Assembly (NCBI GenBank): GCA_902791865.1
Contig: CADAXK010000005.1
Location: 62,001 to 126,000 of the forward strand
Source: an uncultured Bacteroidia bacterium
GTDB lineage: Bacteria; Bacteroidota; Bacteroidia; Bacteroidales; ML635J-15
Length of the DNA stretch: 64,000 nucleotides
Direction of reading: 5' to 3'
In this document: positions 51,685-62,293 of the stretch, piece after piece
How the letters are laid out: each line of letters begins with the position of its first letter
Numbering within the stretch: position 1 is the stretch's first letter
Program-made: the position numbers and the translations under genes
The notes under the pieces: model-generated
What the model saw: only the letters and a program-made list of their open reading frames with translations
What the model was told of the DNA's origin: nothing
The model's database searches: none

Positions 51685-52482
51685 ATGAAAAGAAAATATA
51701 TAGTATTAGTAATCATAGCGATAGTAGCAATGTTAAGTTCGTGCAGATCGATAAGACCATACGAAATGTTGCGAAATAGCAAGGACTACGAAGTGTCCGA
51801 GCAAGAACCTTCTGAAATAGAATACAGAATTCAACCTAATGATAGACTGAATATCAGGGTGCTGAATAACAACGGGCAGGCATATTTTGGATTCGGAGGT
51901 GGAACGACAGGAGGAGGGAGCAATTTCAATACTAATAATAATCAGAATGGAGGCGGATTCCCTGTTGAGTTTGATGGCAAAGTAAAATTGCCTGTGCTTG
52001 GACGAATCGACATTAGCGGAAAGACCATCAGGGAAGCAGAGGATACTCTAGAAATGCTTTATTCCGAATATTTCCCCGACCCGTTCGTACTTTTAAATGT
52101 AAACAACCGTAAGGTTACGGTATTTATGAATGGTGGCTCAAGAGTGCAGACTGTTGCTATGACCAACAATCAGTTTACGCTTATAGATGCAATAGCAGCC
52201 TGTGGTGGACTTACAGAAATCAGCCGTGCATATAGAATCAAGCTCATACGCGGAAACCTTACCGACAAGCCAAAGATTTATTATTGGAATGTGTCGTCGC
52301 TTGAGACTCTTGATGGCACAAACATTATGCTCGAAGCCAACGATATAATATATGTGGAAAGCCGTCCGCAATATGTGACAAGGGTACTACGTGAGATTTC
52401 CCCATATCTTACGCTAGTAACCACATTGATGTCTGTATATGGAGTTATTGTTACAGTCAAAGGCTATTTTACTAAACAATAA
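51685..52482 (+). CDS. Polysaccharide export lipoprotein, Wza/BexD type
   Basis: 265 residues. Lipoprotein signal ending in MLSSC (Cys19). The Poly_export domain begins EYRIQPNDRLNIRVLNNN, followed by a Gly/Asn-rich loop, FDGKVKLPVLGRIDISGKTIREAEDTLEMLYSEYF and a SLBB-like domain (VTVFMNGGSRVQTVAMTNNQFTLIDAIAACGGL). A C-terminal membrane helix is seen (LTLVTTLMSVYGVIVTV). By family it forms the outer-membrane channel for polysaccharide. It is three bases upstream of the Wzc gene. Confidence 0.92.
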   Translation: MKRKYIVLVIIAIVAMLSSCRSIRPYEMLRNSKDYEVSEQEPSEIEYRIQPNDRLNIRVLNNNGQAYFGFGGGTTGGGSNFNTNNNQNGGGFPVEFDGKVKLPVLGRIDISGKTIREAEDTLEMLYSEYFPDPFVLLNVNNRKVTVFMNGGSRVQTVAMTNNQFTLIDAIAACGGLTEISRAYRIKLIRGNLTDKPKIYYWNVSSLETLDGTNIMLEANDIIYVESRPQYVTRVLREISPYLTLVTTLMSVYGVIVTVKGYFTKQ

Positions 52483-52485
52483 ACG

Positions 52486-54933
52486 ATGAAGAAAAAAGAA
52501 AAGATACCAACCCTGAATCAGGACTTTGAACTCGAAACCTTTCTCACTGTATTGAGAAAGAACTTGATATTTGTCATAATATTCTTTGTTATTGCAATAA
52601 GTGTAGGTTACCTGTATTTTCGTTACACACAGCCTACATACAGTTCATATTCCGTAATCCAGATAAAAAAAGAAAACAAAACACGGGAAATTCTAGGACT
52701 AAGTTCCAGTGTAAGAATGGATCCCACACTAGAAATTTTGCGATCTGAAGAATTCTTAAAAACTGTAATAAAAAATTTACCTCTAAGTGTAAGCTATTAC
52801 ACAGAAGGAGCTTTCCTATACACCGAAAATTATGGTTCAATGCCATTCAAGGTAGAATACGAATTCACAGAAGGCGGATTATACGACAAACCTATATACT
52901 ACGAAATAAACAAAGATGGCAAGTCTTACGACATTTCAATTGGAAAAGACGGTCCGAAACACAATGTGCCATTCAACAAACCTACAAAAATACAAGACGG
53001 TGTGACATTAACACTTTCATCGCCATCGTATACCGAAAAGAACAGCATAACGGACAAATATTATTTCATAATAAACAGCGAAAGACATATTTTGCGAGAG
53101 GTATCAAAGGGACTTCTCATTGAAACACTGAACAATGATGCAGGAACAATAAAAATTACCTACGAATGCTTCAATGCAAAGAAGTCGGCAGATATTGTTA
53201 ATGCAATAGCAGAGCAGTTCATTGAATTTGATGTAATGAAAAGCCGTGAAAGTTCTATGGCTACCATTGCATACATAGACGAACAGATGGACAATATGGT
53301 TGATGAACTTTCTACAATTGAAAACCAGTTGCAGCAGTTCAGAATAGCCAATGGCATAACTAACGAAGATGTAAAGTCACGCAAGAATAGCCTCGCTGAA
53401 ACCAAAATTGCAAACATTGAACAAAGAATTGCCGAAATAGACTATGAAATAGAAACTTTAAACGAAGTAAAGGAACAAGTAAACAGCAACCCAGACATAA
53501 ATATGTACGAAATGATGGCACTAATGTCAGGTCAATCGTCAAATGCCTTCCTTTCTTCAATGTTAAAATCACTACAAGATCTTATTTCGAAGCGCGAATC
53601 AATGCTGTTCGAAGTCACCGAGAACAACCATAAGATTATTGTCATTGACAAACAAATAGAATCTAAAAAAGAAACTATAATTGACTTTATAGGTAGCACT
53701 ATAGTGCGACTGGGCAAGCAAAAAAACGATTGTGAGAAAAAAATTGAAAACATCCGCAATGGAATACTCGAAAAGACCAGTTATGATGAACTTGAATATT
53801 CAAAATTACAGAGAATATATTCGATAAACGAAGCATATTACACACAACTCCTAAATAAAAAGGCAGAAATACTCATATCCCAGTCTGGATTTGTAAGCAC
53901 TAACCTTGTACTCGAGAAAGCAAGCGTTCCTGGCGCGCCAATAGCTCCATTGCTATCAAAAACCTTGACAATGACAATAATTCTGGCTCTGGTGCTTTCA
54001 ATCTTGTTCCTACTCGCAAGATATTTGTTCTACAATAAGATTCTGACCAGCAGCGACATAAGCAAATTTACAGACATACCTGTTATTGGCGAAGTAGTAA
54101 CGAGTAGGCATAAGAACGAATTTTCACAGGCCGTAGTACACAAGAACGCCCGCTCGCATATAACCGAAAACTTCCGTAAAATAAGAACAAACCTTGACTA
54201 TTTCCCTCTTGAATCAAACTGCAGGGTAATTATAACTACATCCACAGTTCCTGGCGAAGGAAAAACATTCGTTGCAATTAATACGGCTGATATTTACGCC
54301 ATGTCGGGCAAAAAGGTTTTGCTTGTCGACTTTGACCTTCGCAAACCACGTCTCGAAAAATGCCTTGACCTCGACAACGAACTAGGAGTTTCAACTGCAC
54401 TTACTAACCGTAAGACATGGCAGGAATGCCTGCACAAAAATGTCCTTGATAACTTGGATGTACTTACAAGCGGTCCTGTTACGCCAATCGCAGCAGAACT
54501 TCTCATCGGCAAGAACATGGACACATTCATAGCTGAAGTACGAAACGAATACGACATCGTAATCCTTGATACTCCGCCACTTGGCATAATTCACGATGCA
54601 ATAACACTATCGAAATATGCCGACAATTTCTTCTACATCATGCGTTCTGGCATTAGCGTAAAAGGTTACATCGAATACATAAACGGAATAAAGGAAGAAC
54701 ACAACATAAAGAATATTTCCATGATACTCAACGGTCTGCCGGTTAGCAAGCATTCTTCATACGGGTACAACAAGTATGGTTACTCCCATTATGGAAAATA
54801 CGGCTATGGTTATGGTCACGGATATGGCTATGGATACGGATATGGTTATAGCACCGACGAGGATGACGATGGAAACGGAAAGAAAGAAAAAACAGGATTC
54901 TTCAAAAGATTGTTTGGTAAGAAAAAGAATTAG
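52486..54933 (+). CDS. Wzc-type polysaccharide co-polymerase and tyrosine autokinase
   Basis: 815 residues. A Wzz domain with a membrane helix (LIFVIIFFVIAISVGYLYF, 31-49), a long coiled-coil periplasmic part (about 240-450), a second membrane helix (TMTIILALVLSILFLLARYL), then a BY-kinase: Walker A VPGEGKTFVAINTA, Walker A' LLVDFDLRKPRL, Walker B IVILDTPPLGI. The tail has 13 tyrosines in about 32 residues (SYGYNKYGYSHYGKYGYGYG..), the autophosphorylation cluster, then DEDDDG and a basic end. It controls polysaccharide chain length and export with Wza. Confidence 0.94.
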   Translation: MKKKEKIPTLNQDFELETFLTVLRKNLIFVIIFFVIAISVGYLYFRYTQPTYSSYSVIQIKKENKTREILGLSSSVRMDPTLEILRSEEFLKTVIKNLPLSVSYYTEGAFLYTENYGSMPFKVEYEFTEGGLYDKPIYYEINKDGKSYDISIGKDGPKHNVPFNKPTKIQDGVTLTLSSPSYTEKNSITDKYYFIINSERHILREVSKGLLIETLNNDAGTIKITYECFNAKKSADIVNAIAEQFIEFDVMKSRESSMATIAYIDEQMDNMVDELSTIENQLQQFRIANGITNEDVKSRKNSLAETKIANIEQRIAEIDYEIETLNEVKEQVNSNPDINMYEMMALMSGQSSNAFLSSMLKSLQDLISKRESMLFEVTENNHKIIVIDKQIESKKETIIDFIGSTIVRLGKQKNDCEKKIENIRNGILEKTSYDELEYSKLQRIYSINEAYYTQLLNKKAEILISQSGFVSTNLVLEKASVPGAPIAPLLSKTLTMTIILALVLSILFLLARYLFYNKILTSSDISKFTDIPVIGEVVTSRHKNEFSQAVVHKNARSHITENFRKIRTNLDYFPLESNCRVIITTSTVPGEGKTFVAINTADIYAMSGKKVLLVDFDLRKPRLEKCLDLDNELGVSTALTNRKTWQECLHKNVLDNLDVLTSGPVTPIAAELLIGKNMDTFIAEVRNEYDIVILDTPPLGIIHDAITLSKYADNFFYIMRSGISVKGYIEYINGIKEEHNIKNISMILNGLPVSKHSSYGYNKYGYSHYGKYGYGYGHGYGYGYGYGYSTDEDDDGNGKKEKTGFFKRLFGKKKN

Positions 54934-54936
54934 AAT

Positions 54937-55992
54937 ATGGAATGGATTTTATTGGCTAGCGCAATATTGGCAACGGCATTTTCTGCACTACTAGGTTCAT
55001 TTTTTATAAAGGGAACATTCAATTTCCTTACAAAGAAGTCAAATGGCAATACAGAAAGGTTCAGTTCTCAGAGCAAACCCATATACGGAGGCATATTGTT
55101 TTATTCCGTGTTCCTATTATGCAGTCTGATATACTTTTTTTCTCCTCTGAATACCCAGGATGACACCAACACTTTCATAGCACTTATGATTACTGTTGGC
55201 ATTTCGTTCTTCATGGGACTTGCAGACGACCTGCTAAACACTCCTCCTCTGTTCAAGTTTATCGTGCAGTTTGTTTGCGCATTTGTACTTATAAAGACAG
55301 GCGTTGTTATTGAGATTTCTCCAATTGAATGGATAAACTACACTATTACAGTTTTCTGGGTTGTTGGAATAATGAACTCAATAAACATGCTTGACAATAT
55401 GGATGCTATCACAAGTTCCATAAGCCTTACAATCATACTTCCATGCGCAATATTGCAGATTATTTCAGGCACGATTAACCTAGATACCATGATAATGCTT
55501 ACTGTAAGTGGGGCATTACTTGGATTCCTTGTTTACAATTGGGCACCAGCAAAAATGTATATGGGCGACAACGGTAGCCAATTCCTCGGAATATTACTCG
55601 CCTACATAGGAATAAAATACTTCTGGAACGGAATGCAGCTAACCGGAGAAATGAATTACGCATTCAACGCCAAACAATTCATAATGGTTGCATTGGCATT
55701 CATTGTTCCGCTTTCAGATACTACAACTGTAACAATCAACAGGTTGCTAAAAGGCCACTCGCCATTCGTAGGCGGACGCGACCACACAACGCACTACCTA
55801 TACTATCGCGGACTAACAACCCGTAAGGTTGCTGCTGTACTTATTGCAATTAACCTTATCGGTGTCGGTCTTGCTCAGATGCTCATATATGTCCCTGATT
55901 TAAGCTATGGAATAGTATATAGTTTCGCAATTTACCCAGTGGTAATTTTTGCACTGCTGTACATAAACACAAAAGTTACAAAACAGAAATGA
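54937..55992 (+). CDS. Undecaprenyl-phosphate sugar-1-phosphate transferase, WecA/MraY family
   Basis: 351 residues, about ten membrane helices. Family motifs: GLADDLLNTPPLFKF (Mg site), NMLDNMDAITSS, MYMGDNGSQFLGILL and GRDHTTHYLYYRG. By family it starts glycan synthesis by moving a sugar-1-phosphate (often GlcNAc) to undecaprenyl phosphate. It belongs to the export operon rather than a peptidoglycan cluster, so it is not MraY itself. The stop overlaps the next start by four bases. Confidence 0.93.
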   Translation: MEWILLASAILATAFSALLGSFFIKGTFNFLTKKSNGNTERFSSQSKPIYGGILFYSVFLLCSLIYFFSPLNTQDDTNTFIALMITVGISFFMGLADDLLNTPPLFKFIVQFVCAFVLIKTGVVIEISPIEWINYTITVFWVVGIMNSINMLDNMDAITSSISLTIILPCAILQIISGTINLDTMIMLTVSGALLGFLVYNWAPAKMYMGDNGSQFLGILLAYIGIKYFWNGMQLTGEMNYAFNAKQFIMVALAFIVPLSDTTTVTINRLLKGHSPFVGGRDHTTHYLYYRGLTTRKVAAVLIAINLIGVGLAQMLIYVPDLSYGIVYSFAIYPVVIFALLYINTKVTKQK

Positions 55993-56945
55993 CAGACAAA
56001 ATCAAGATACCTCTATTTATTACTCTCGGTGTAGCAACTGGAGTTTTGCTCACATTCGGACTTATGTCGCTAAAAGCAGACGATGACTCGACTAAACAAG
56101 ACGAACAAAAAAAGGAAATTCCACAATCACCGACCTCATCGCAACCATATATTCCTGACGAGATTATTTTCTGCGGAGAACAAGTTCCTCTTAATAACTT
56201 TGATGTTTACGAAGCACTCGACTATGAACTTGTAGTGAATATGTACCGACACTCGGCAACAATAACATATCTGAAGAAAGCTAAACGCTATTTCCCCGAA
56301 ATAGAAAAGGTTTTGAAGGAAAACAACATTCCCGACGACCTTAAGTACCTCTGCGTTGCCGAAAGCGGACTTAGCAATGTGGTTAGTCCTGCCGGTGCAA
56401 CTGGCTTCTGGCAGTTCATGAAGTCGGCAGCAAACGAGTACGGTCTGCGCATCGACACCAACATCGACGAACGCTACAACCATCACAAGTCAGTAGTTGC
56501 AGCATGCAAATATTTCAAGGATGCATACAAAAAGTTCAAAAGCTGGACCTTGGTTGCTGCTTCGTACAATATGGGCATGGGCGGACTTAGCAAAAGCATC
56601 GAAAGCCAAAAGGTTGACAACTACTGGGATTTGCTTCTGAATCAAGAAACTGCAAGATATGTCTATCGTATCATTGCGCTCAAGCTGGTAATGGAAAATC
56701 CTAGCACTTACGGCTTCGACCTTGACGAAAAGGATTTGTACGACGAAATTGAAACTTATACCATAAAGGTTGACTCGACAATAAGCGATCTTACACAGTT
56801 TGCCATCGACAATGGCACCAACCTCAAGATGCTCAAGTATTTCAATCCGTGGCTTCGAACCAATACGCTGCCGAACCAGTCGAGACGGGAATTTGAGATT
56901 GAACTGCCGAAGAAAGGCATAAGACCCTGCAAAACTACTAAGTGA
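55989..56945 (+). CDS. Lytic transglycosylase (MltD/SLT family)
   Basis: 318 residues. One N-terminal membrane helix (IPLFITLGVATGVLLTFGLMSL) anchors a periplasmic SLT domain: catalytic Glu in CVAESGLSNVVSPAGATGFWQF, then NIDERYNHHKSVVAACKYF and ASYNMGMGGLSK. A C-terminal LysM-like stretch follows (YTIKVDSTISDLTQFAIDNGTNLKMLKYFNPWL). It cuts peptidoglycan between MurNAc and GlcNAc, perhaps making room for the export machinery of the neighbouring genes. It overlaps the genes on both sides. Confidence 0.9.
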   Translation: MTDKIKIPLFITLGVATGVLLTFGLMSLKADDDSTKQDEQKKEIPQSPTSSQPYIPDEIIFCGEQVPLNNFDVYEALDYELVVNMYRHSATITYLKKAKRYFPEIEKVLKENNIPDDLKYLCVAESGLSNVVSPAGATGFWQFMKSAANEYGLRIDTNIDERYNHHKSVVAACKYFKDAYKKFKSWTLVAASYNMGMGGLSKSIESQKVDNYWDLLLNQETARYVYRIIALKLVMENPSTYGFDLDEKDLYDEIETYTIKVDSTISDLTQFAIDNGTNLKMLKYFNPWLRTNTLPNQSRREFEIELPKKGIRPCKTTK

Positions 56946-59770
56946 TGAAGAATGAAGATGAGAAGATTGAAGTCAGGGGCGCAAGGATTCATAACCTCAA
57001 GAACCTTGATGTTGACATTCCGCAGCATAAGTTGACAGTTGTCACTGGATTGAGCGGTTGCGGAAAGTCGTCGCTTGCCTTCGATACAATATACGCCGAA
57101 GGGCAACGCCGTTACATGGAAACATTTTCGGCATACGCGCGACAGTTTATCGGTAGCATGGAACGCCCCGATGTTGACCAGATTACAGGACTTAGCCCCG
57201 TAATCGCCATTGAGCAGAAGACTACCGTAAAGAATCCGCGTTCCACGGTTGGCACAATTACCGAAATCTATGACTATCTGCGTTTGCTTTTTGCACGTGC
57301 CTCAACGGCCTATTCGTATGTCACAGGCGAGAAAATGGTGAAATACAGCGACAACCAGATAGTTGACATCATAACCGAAAAGTTTGGCGGAAAATCGATT
57401 TATGTTCTCGCACCGCTTGTAAATGGTCGCAAAGGTCACTACAAGGAATTGTTCGAGAATATTCGTCGCCGTGGCTACATGACTGCCCGCATTGATGGCG
57501 AAATCACCGAAGTGGAATACAATCTCAAGCTCGACCGCTACAAGAACCATTTTATTGAAGTTGTTGTCGATAAGCTCACGATAAAAAGCGACGACGACAG
57601 CCAGCGTCTGCGCAAGGCCATCGAACTTGCCATGCAACTCGGCAAGGGAATCACTATGGTTTTGGAAAAAGGTTCCGACAAGCCGTCGTTCTATAGTCGT
57701 TTCCTGATGTGCCCCACGAGCGGAATTTCGTACAAGGAACCTGCTCCGCACTCGTTTTCGTTCAACTCGCCGCAGGGAGCTTGCCCAAAGTGCAACGGAC
57801 TTGGAACCATCATCGATGTTGACCTCGAAAAACTTATTCCCAACCGCGACCTTTCGATAAACGAAGGTGCAATAACCACCATTGGCAAACGCAAGGAATC
57901 GGTTCTGTTTTGGACACTTGACGCTCTTGCCGAAAAACTTGAGTTTTCGATGAAAACGCCGATTAAGGATTTGCCCGAAGACATTCTCGACACAATCCTT
58001 TACGGCTACAACGGAAATCTCAACCTCAGACATACCCCGCTTGGCGAAGATTCCAACTACATCGTCACCTTCGACGGCGTGATAAACCGCATGAAGCACA
58101 GCAGTAGCGACGACGATTCGGACAAGGAGAACGCCAAGTTTACAAAATATGTAACCTGCCCCAAGTGCGGCGGAGCAAGACTCAACCGCGAGGCTTTGTG
58201 CTTCAGGTTTGCAGGCAAGAACATTGCTGAACTTGCCAGCATGGATTTGCCCGAACTTTACAATTTCTTCGACAACCACAATGCCGAACTTTCGGACAAG
58301 GAGCAAAAAATTGCCCACGAAATTGTGAAGGAAGTTAAGACAAGGCTCAAATTTTTGCTCGATGTAGGACTTGACTACTTGTCGCTCAACCGTCCAGCCG
58401 AAAGCCTTTCTGGCGGTGAATTGCAGCGCATCAGGTTGGCAACACAGATTGGTTCGCGCCTCGTGAATGTGCTTTACATCCTCGATGAGCCCAGCATTGG
58501 CCTTCATCAGCGCGACAACCAGAAGCTCATACATTCGCTCAAGGAACTGCGCGACCGTGGCAACTCGGTAATAGTTGTCGAACACGACCGCGACATGATT
58601 GAAAATGCCGACTACATTGTTGACATTGGTCCCGGTGCTGGTCGCAAGGGCGGACACCTTGTCTTTGCCGGCACGCCCGAAGAAATGCAAACCGCCGACA
58701 CCATAACGGCAAAATATATTAGCGGTTCGTTGAAAATCAAAGTACCGAAGGAACGCCGTCCGTTCGACAAGGACAGATGCGTTAAATTAATAGGTGCAAC
58801 AGGCAACAACCTTAAAAATGTGGATGTAAGTTTTCCAACTGGCATAATGGTCTGCGTAACAGGCGTTTCGGGAAGTGGAAAGTCGAGTCTTGTAAACGGC
58901 ACTCTCGTACCTATATTGAATAGGCATTTCTACCGTGCCGAAACAAGTCCGCTGCCTTACACAAAAATTGAAGGCATCGAAAACATAAACAAGATTATTG
59001 CAGTTGACCAATCACCGATTGGACGCACACCGCGTTCCAACCCAATGACATACACTGGGCTTTTTACCGAAATCCGCGACCTTTTTGCAGCATTGCCAGA
59101 GGCAAAAATCAGAGGTTACAAGTCGGGACGCTTTTCGTTCAACATTGCTGGCGGACGCTGCGAAACCTGCAAGGGTGCCGGTGTGCGCACCATCGAAATG
59201 AACTTCCTGCCCGATGTCTATGTTCCCTGTGAAACTTGTGGAGGCAAACGCTACAACCGCGAAACCCTCGAAGTCAAGTTCAAAGGTAAGTCGATAGCCG
59301 ATGTCCTAAATATGACAATAAATATGGCTGTCGAGTTTTTTGAGAATATTCCACAGATTTACAAGAAGTTAGTAATCTTGCAGCAGGTAGGACTTGGCTA
59401 CATAACTCTCGGTCAGTCATCGACAACGCTTTCGGGCGGCGAAGCTCAGCGTGTAAAACTGGCAACTGAACTCATGCGTCGCGAAACCGGCAAAACATTA
59501 TACATACTCGATGAGCCGACAACTGGACTTCACTTCGAAGACATACAAGTGCTGATGAAGGTGCTTAACTCGTTGGTTGACAAAGGCAACAGCATGATTA
59601 TCATCGAGCACAACATGGATGTCATAAAGTGTGCCGACTGGATTATCGACATGGGACCCGAAGGCGGTGAAAAAGGCGGAACCGTACTTTGTTGCGGAAC
59701 GCCAGAGGAAATTGCAAAGCACAAGGAAAGTTACACAGGGCAATTCCTGAAAAAAGAACTAAAGCGTTAA
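56945..59770 (+). CDS. uvrA: Excinuclease ABC subunit A
   Basis: 941 residues from the ATG at 56945, which overlaps the TGA of the previous gene; a GTG at 56942 is an alternative. UvrA finds DNA lesions and loads UvrB in nucleotide excision repair. First ATPase Walker [14 protein letters not shown], signature [17 protein letters not shown]; second Walker [16 protein letters not shown], signature [15 protein letters not shown]. Two zinc modules are visible (CPKCNGLG and [17 protein letters not shown]). It is followed by recF after two bases. Confidence 0.98.
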   Translation: MKNEDEKIEVRGARIHNLKNLDVDIPQHKLTVVTGLSGCGKSSLAFDTIYAEGQRRYMETFSAYARQFIGSMERPDVDQITGLSPVIAIEQKTTVKNPRSTVGTITEIYDYLRLLFARASTAYSYVTGEKMVKYSDNQIVDIITEKFGGKSIYVLAPLVNGRKGHYKELFENIRRRGYMTARIDGEITEVEYNLKLDRYKNHFIEVVVDKLTIKSDDDSQRLRKAIELAMQLGKGITMVLEKGSDKPSFYSRFLMCPTSGISYKEPAPHSFSFNSPQGACPKCNGLGTIIDVDLEKLIPNRDLSINEGAITTIGKRKESVLFWTLDALAEKLEFSMKTPIKDLPEDILDTILYGYNGNLNLRHTPLGEDSNYIVTFDGVINRMKHSSSDDDSDKENAKFTKYVTCPKCGGARLNREALCFRFAGKNIAELASMDLPELYNFFDNHNAELSDKEQKIAHEIVKEVKTRLKFLLDVGLDYLSLNRPAESLSGGELQRIRLATQIGSRLVNVLYILDEPSIGLHQRDNQKLIHSLKELRDRGNSVIVVEHDRDMIENADYIVDIGPGAGRKGGHLVFAGTPEEMQTADTITAKYISGSLKIKVPKERRPFDKDRCVKLIGATGNNLKNVDVSFPTGIMVCVTGVSGSGKSSLVNGTLVPILNRHFYRAETSPLPYTKIEGIENINKIIAVDQSPIGRTPRSNPMTYTGLFTEIRDLFAALPEAKIRGYKSGRFSFNIAGGRCETCKGAGVRTIEMNFLPDVYVPCETCGGKRYNRETLEVKFKGKSIADVLNMTINMAVEFFENIPQIYKKLVILQQVGLGYITLGQSSTTLSGGEAQRVKLATELMRRETGKTLYILDEPTTGLHFEDIQVLMKVLNSLVDKGNSMIIIEHNMDVIKCADWIIDMGPEGGEKGGTVLCCGTPEEIAKHKESYTGQFLKKELKR

Positions 59771-59772
59771 CA

Positions 59773-60864
59773 ATGAGCATGTTTCTGAAAGACATATCAA
59801 TAGTGAACTTTAAGAGCTTCGAGGAGAAGGAACTACAGTTCTGCAGCAACATCAACTGCATAATCGGCGACAATGGCGTTGGCAAGACCAATATTCTCGA
59901 TGCAATATACCACCTTTCGATGTGCAAAAGCTACTTCACGCAGCAGGACAGGCAGTGCATACGCAACGACGAAGACTTCTATGTTGTTCAGGGTGAATAC
60001 GATATAGATGGCAAGAGTGAAAAGATTTACTGCGGACTGCATAGGGATGAGCGTCATAAGTCGTTCCGTCGCAACGGAGCCGAATACCAGCGTCTTACCG
60101 ACCATATTGGACTGATACCCATTGTTTTCTCGTCGCCAACCGACACCATTTTGATTTTTGACAGCGATGCAAGGCGTAAATTCGTTGATTCGATAATTTC
60201 CCAGTTCGACAACATCTACCTGAAAAGCCTTGCAATGTACAAGCGTGCGCTCGAGCATCGCAACACCTTGCTGCACAAGCTTCACGACGGTTTTTCAGTG
60301 AACGATGCCGAGTTCGAAATCTGGGATATGCAGCTTGCCGACTATGGAACTAAGATTTATGAAAAGCGCAAGCAGTTCATCAGCGAGATAATACCTATAT
60401 TCCAGAAATACTACGAACAGATTTCGGGCGGACGCGAAGAAGTGAAGCTTGTCTACGACTCGGAACTCAACGAAATGACTTTTGACCAGCTACTTGCATC
60501 GCACCGCGACCGCGACAGGGCGGCAAGCCACACCACTGGCGGTTCGCACCGCGACGACTTCACATTCCTGCTTGGCGACAGCAGCATAAGGCAGTGCGGT
60601 TCGCAGGGACAGCAAAAAACTTACCTTATCAGCTTGAAGTTTGCTCAGTTCGACTACATACAGCGCAAGGTCGGACAAAAGCCCATTCTGCTCCTTGACG
60701 ATATTTTCGACAAGCTCGACCCAAAGCGCGTGAAAGTTATCTCGCAAATGGTTTCAAGCGACGAGTTCGGACAGATTTTCATCACCGACACCAGCTACGA
60801 CCGTATGCCAAATATGCTTGCCGACCTTGACATTGAACATACATTGTATAGGATTGAACCTTAA
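59773..60864 (+). CDS. recF: DNA replication and repair protein RecF
   Basis: 363 residues from the ATG at 59773 (MSMFLKDISIVNFKSFEEKEL); a longer frame from 59689 lies within uvrA. RecF is an SMC-like ATPase that helps RecA load at gaps. Walker A CIIGDNGVGKTNILDAI, signature SQGQQKTYLISLK-like (CGSQGQQKT) and Walker B ILLLDDIFDKLD are present. It lies two bases after uvrA, so the two repair genes are probably co-expressed. Confidence 0.96.
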   Translation: MSMFLKDISIVNFKSFEEKELQFCSNINCIIGDNGVGKTNILDAIYHLSMCKSYFTQQDRQCIRNDEDFYVVQGEYDIDGKSEKIYCGLHRDERHKSFRRNGAEYQRLTDHIGLIPIVFSSPTDTILIFDSDARRKFVDSIISQFDNIYLKSLAMYKRALEHRNTLLHKLHDGFSVNDAEFEIWDMQLADYGTKIYEKRKQFISEIIPIFQKYYEQISGGREEVKLVYDSELNEMTFDQLLASHRDRDRAASHTTGGSHRDDFTFLLGDSSIRQCGSQGQQKTYLISLKFAQFDYIQRKVGQKPILLLDDIFDKLDPKRVKVISQMVSSDEFGQIFITDTSYDRMPNMLADLDIEHTLYRIEP

Positions 60865-60873
60865 TTTATCGAC

Positions 60874-61302
60874 ATGAAAGCAATATACCTTATAATAATA
60901 TTACCGTTTATGCTGTTTGCCTGTTTGTGTTCGGCGCAAAGCGACAAGAACGCAAAGCTAATTGAAGGCACATGGCAGCTTGACTCGATGTACATTGGTG
61001 GACAAGAACTTCCCGAGCCATTGCTAAGGAAAGTTTACGAAAAGATGAACGAGACTAAGCAATACACTACATACTATTTCGGTGAAGACGGCAAATATAT
61101 AAATGCCACAAAGGTCAAAACCATCGAAGGAGAATGGGAACTTTCGCATTCGGGCGATACACTGAGGCTTCTTCTTCCCGACAAGACCATTGTAAACAAG
61201 ATTTTGCATATCGATACCGATAGCCTTGCCATCGAACCGCAAGACGAAACCAAGGGAGTAGAGAACGGAAAAATATTTATGGTAAGACAAACTGAACCCT
61301 GA
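60874..61302 (+). CDS. Lipocalin-like putative lipoprotein
   Basis: 142 residues. N-terminus MKAIYLIIILPFMLFACLCSAQ gives either a lipobox (LFAC, Cys17) or a plain signal peptide ending SAQ. The rest has the lipocalin-like pattern IEGTWQLDSMYIGG, YTTYYFGEDGKYIN, IEGEWELSHSGDTLRLL. It is nine bases after recF. The ligand and function are unknown. Confidence 0.7.
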   Translation: MKAIYLIIILPFMLFACLCSAQSDKNAKLIEGTWQLDSMYIGGQELPEPLLRKVYEKMNETKQYTTYYFGEDGKYINATKVKTIEGEWELSHSGDTLRLLLPDKTIVNKILHIDTDSLAIEPQDETKGVENGKIFMVRQTEP

Positions 61303-61321
61303 ACCTTTCGAAGGGAAATCC

Positions 61322-61406
61322 TCAAATTGTTGAATCATTAAATTTTTAAATCTTTAAATTCATAAATTTTCCCCAATCGCAATTCGTAAATCTAAAATCG
61401 TAAATC
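61322..61406. repeat. AT-rich intergenic word repeats
   Basis: 61322-61375 contains TTGTTGAATCATTAAATTTTTAAATC, the reverse complement of words at 34410-34440. 61381-61406 is the reverse complement of GATTTACGATTTTAGATTTACGA, as at 23452 and 48079. Confidence 0.6.
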
Positions 61407-61412
61407 ACTTAT

Positions 61413-61856
61413 ATGAATCCAGTTATAGCAGTAGATTTTGACGGAACAATAGTAACCCACCGCTATCCACAGATAGGAACAGTGATAGACGGAGCATTCG
61501 AAACATTGAAAGACCTGAAGCGCAATGGTTTTACCCTTATACTTTGGACTGTGCGCGATGGAGAACTGCTCGATGAAGCCGTGGAGTTCTGCAAGCAGCA
61601 CGGAGTTACATTCTACGCCGTGAACAACGAGCATCCCGACGAGGTTTTCAACCCCAAGTACATGAGCCGTAAGATTGTAGCCGACATCTACATCGACGAC
61701 CGCAATGTGGGAGGTTTCATCGGGTGGAAAAAAATTCGTGAACTGCTTATTCCGCAAACTCTCATTAAGGAAGAACTTGATGATGAAGAATACAGCGATG
61801 ATTTTATGCCAGAAAACGAGCCTCAACAAAAGCGTAAGTGGTGGCAGAGAAAGTAA
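61413..61856 (+). CDS. HAD-like hydrolase, small BT0820-like type
   Basis: 147 residues. Motif I AVDFDGTIV, motif II LILWTVRDG (Thr), and the acidic motif ADIYIDDRNVGG. No cap domain is evident. The C-terminus is acidic and then basic (EEYSDDFMPENE, QKRKWWQRK). It should be a cytoplasmic phosphatase of the HAD superfamily; the substrate is unknown. It has no obvious partner gene nearby. Confidence 0.85.
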   Translation: MNPVIAVDFDGTIVTHRYPQIGTVIDGAFETLKDLKRNGFTLILWTVRDGELLDEAVEFCKQHGVTFYAVNNEHPDEVFNPKYMSRKIVADIYIDDRNVGGFIGWKKIRELLIPQTLIKEELDDEEYSDDFMPENEPQQKRKWWQRK

Positions 61857-61951
61857 AATCAAGATGCTAATAATAGCTACGTGCACTAGTGAAGTAATGC
61901 ACAATATTTTACATATTACTCCGTTATTATAACATCAAATATCACAAGATT

Positions 61952-62284
61952 ATGAAAACGTTAATCTCGTTGTTTGCAATTGTACTTGCTATGACATTTG
62001 TTTCGTGCGAAAACGCTAATAATCGTCAAATACCCAAACCCATACGAAAATTAATTACGGAGCAAAAGGGCAACTGCCTTACATCTGTTGAGAAATACCA
62101 TTACCAAGGCAAAGAGGTTTATTTGTTCGAGTCGTCATCGTGTGCAGATTATCCTGTTGTAGTTTATGACGAAAATGGTGATGTTATCTGTATGCCATCC
62201 GGTGGATTGTCGGGTGCAGGCGACGAAAAATGCCCCTGCTTCTACGACGAGGCTACAGACAAGGAAGATGTATGGAAAAAGTAG
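61952..62284 (+). CDS. DUF6970-like small lipoprotein
   Basis: 110 residues. Lipoprotein signal ending TFVSC (Cys20). The pattern KGNCLTSVEKYHYQGKEVYLFESSSCADYPVVVYDENGDVICMPSGGLSGAGDEKCPCF matches DUF6970-type small envelope proteins, function unknown. It contains four cysteines after the lipid cysteine. Placed alone, with the next gene convergent nine bases away. Confidence 0.75.
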   Translation: MKTLISLFAIVLAMTFVSCENANNRQIPKPIRKLITEQKGNCLTSVEKYHYQGKEVYLFESSSCADYPVVVYDENGDVICMPSGGLSGAGDEKCPCFYDEATDKEDVWKK

Positions 62285-62293
62285 TAATAATAA

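Noticed and set aside
57302..58690. 462-codon minus-strand frame
   Set aside because: It is antisense to uvrA, which is intact across the region; no family resemblance.
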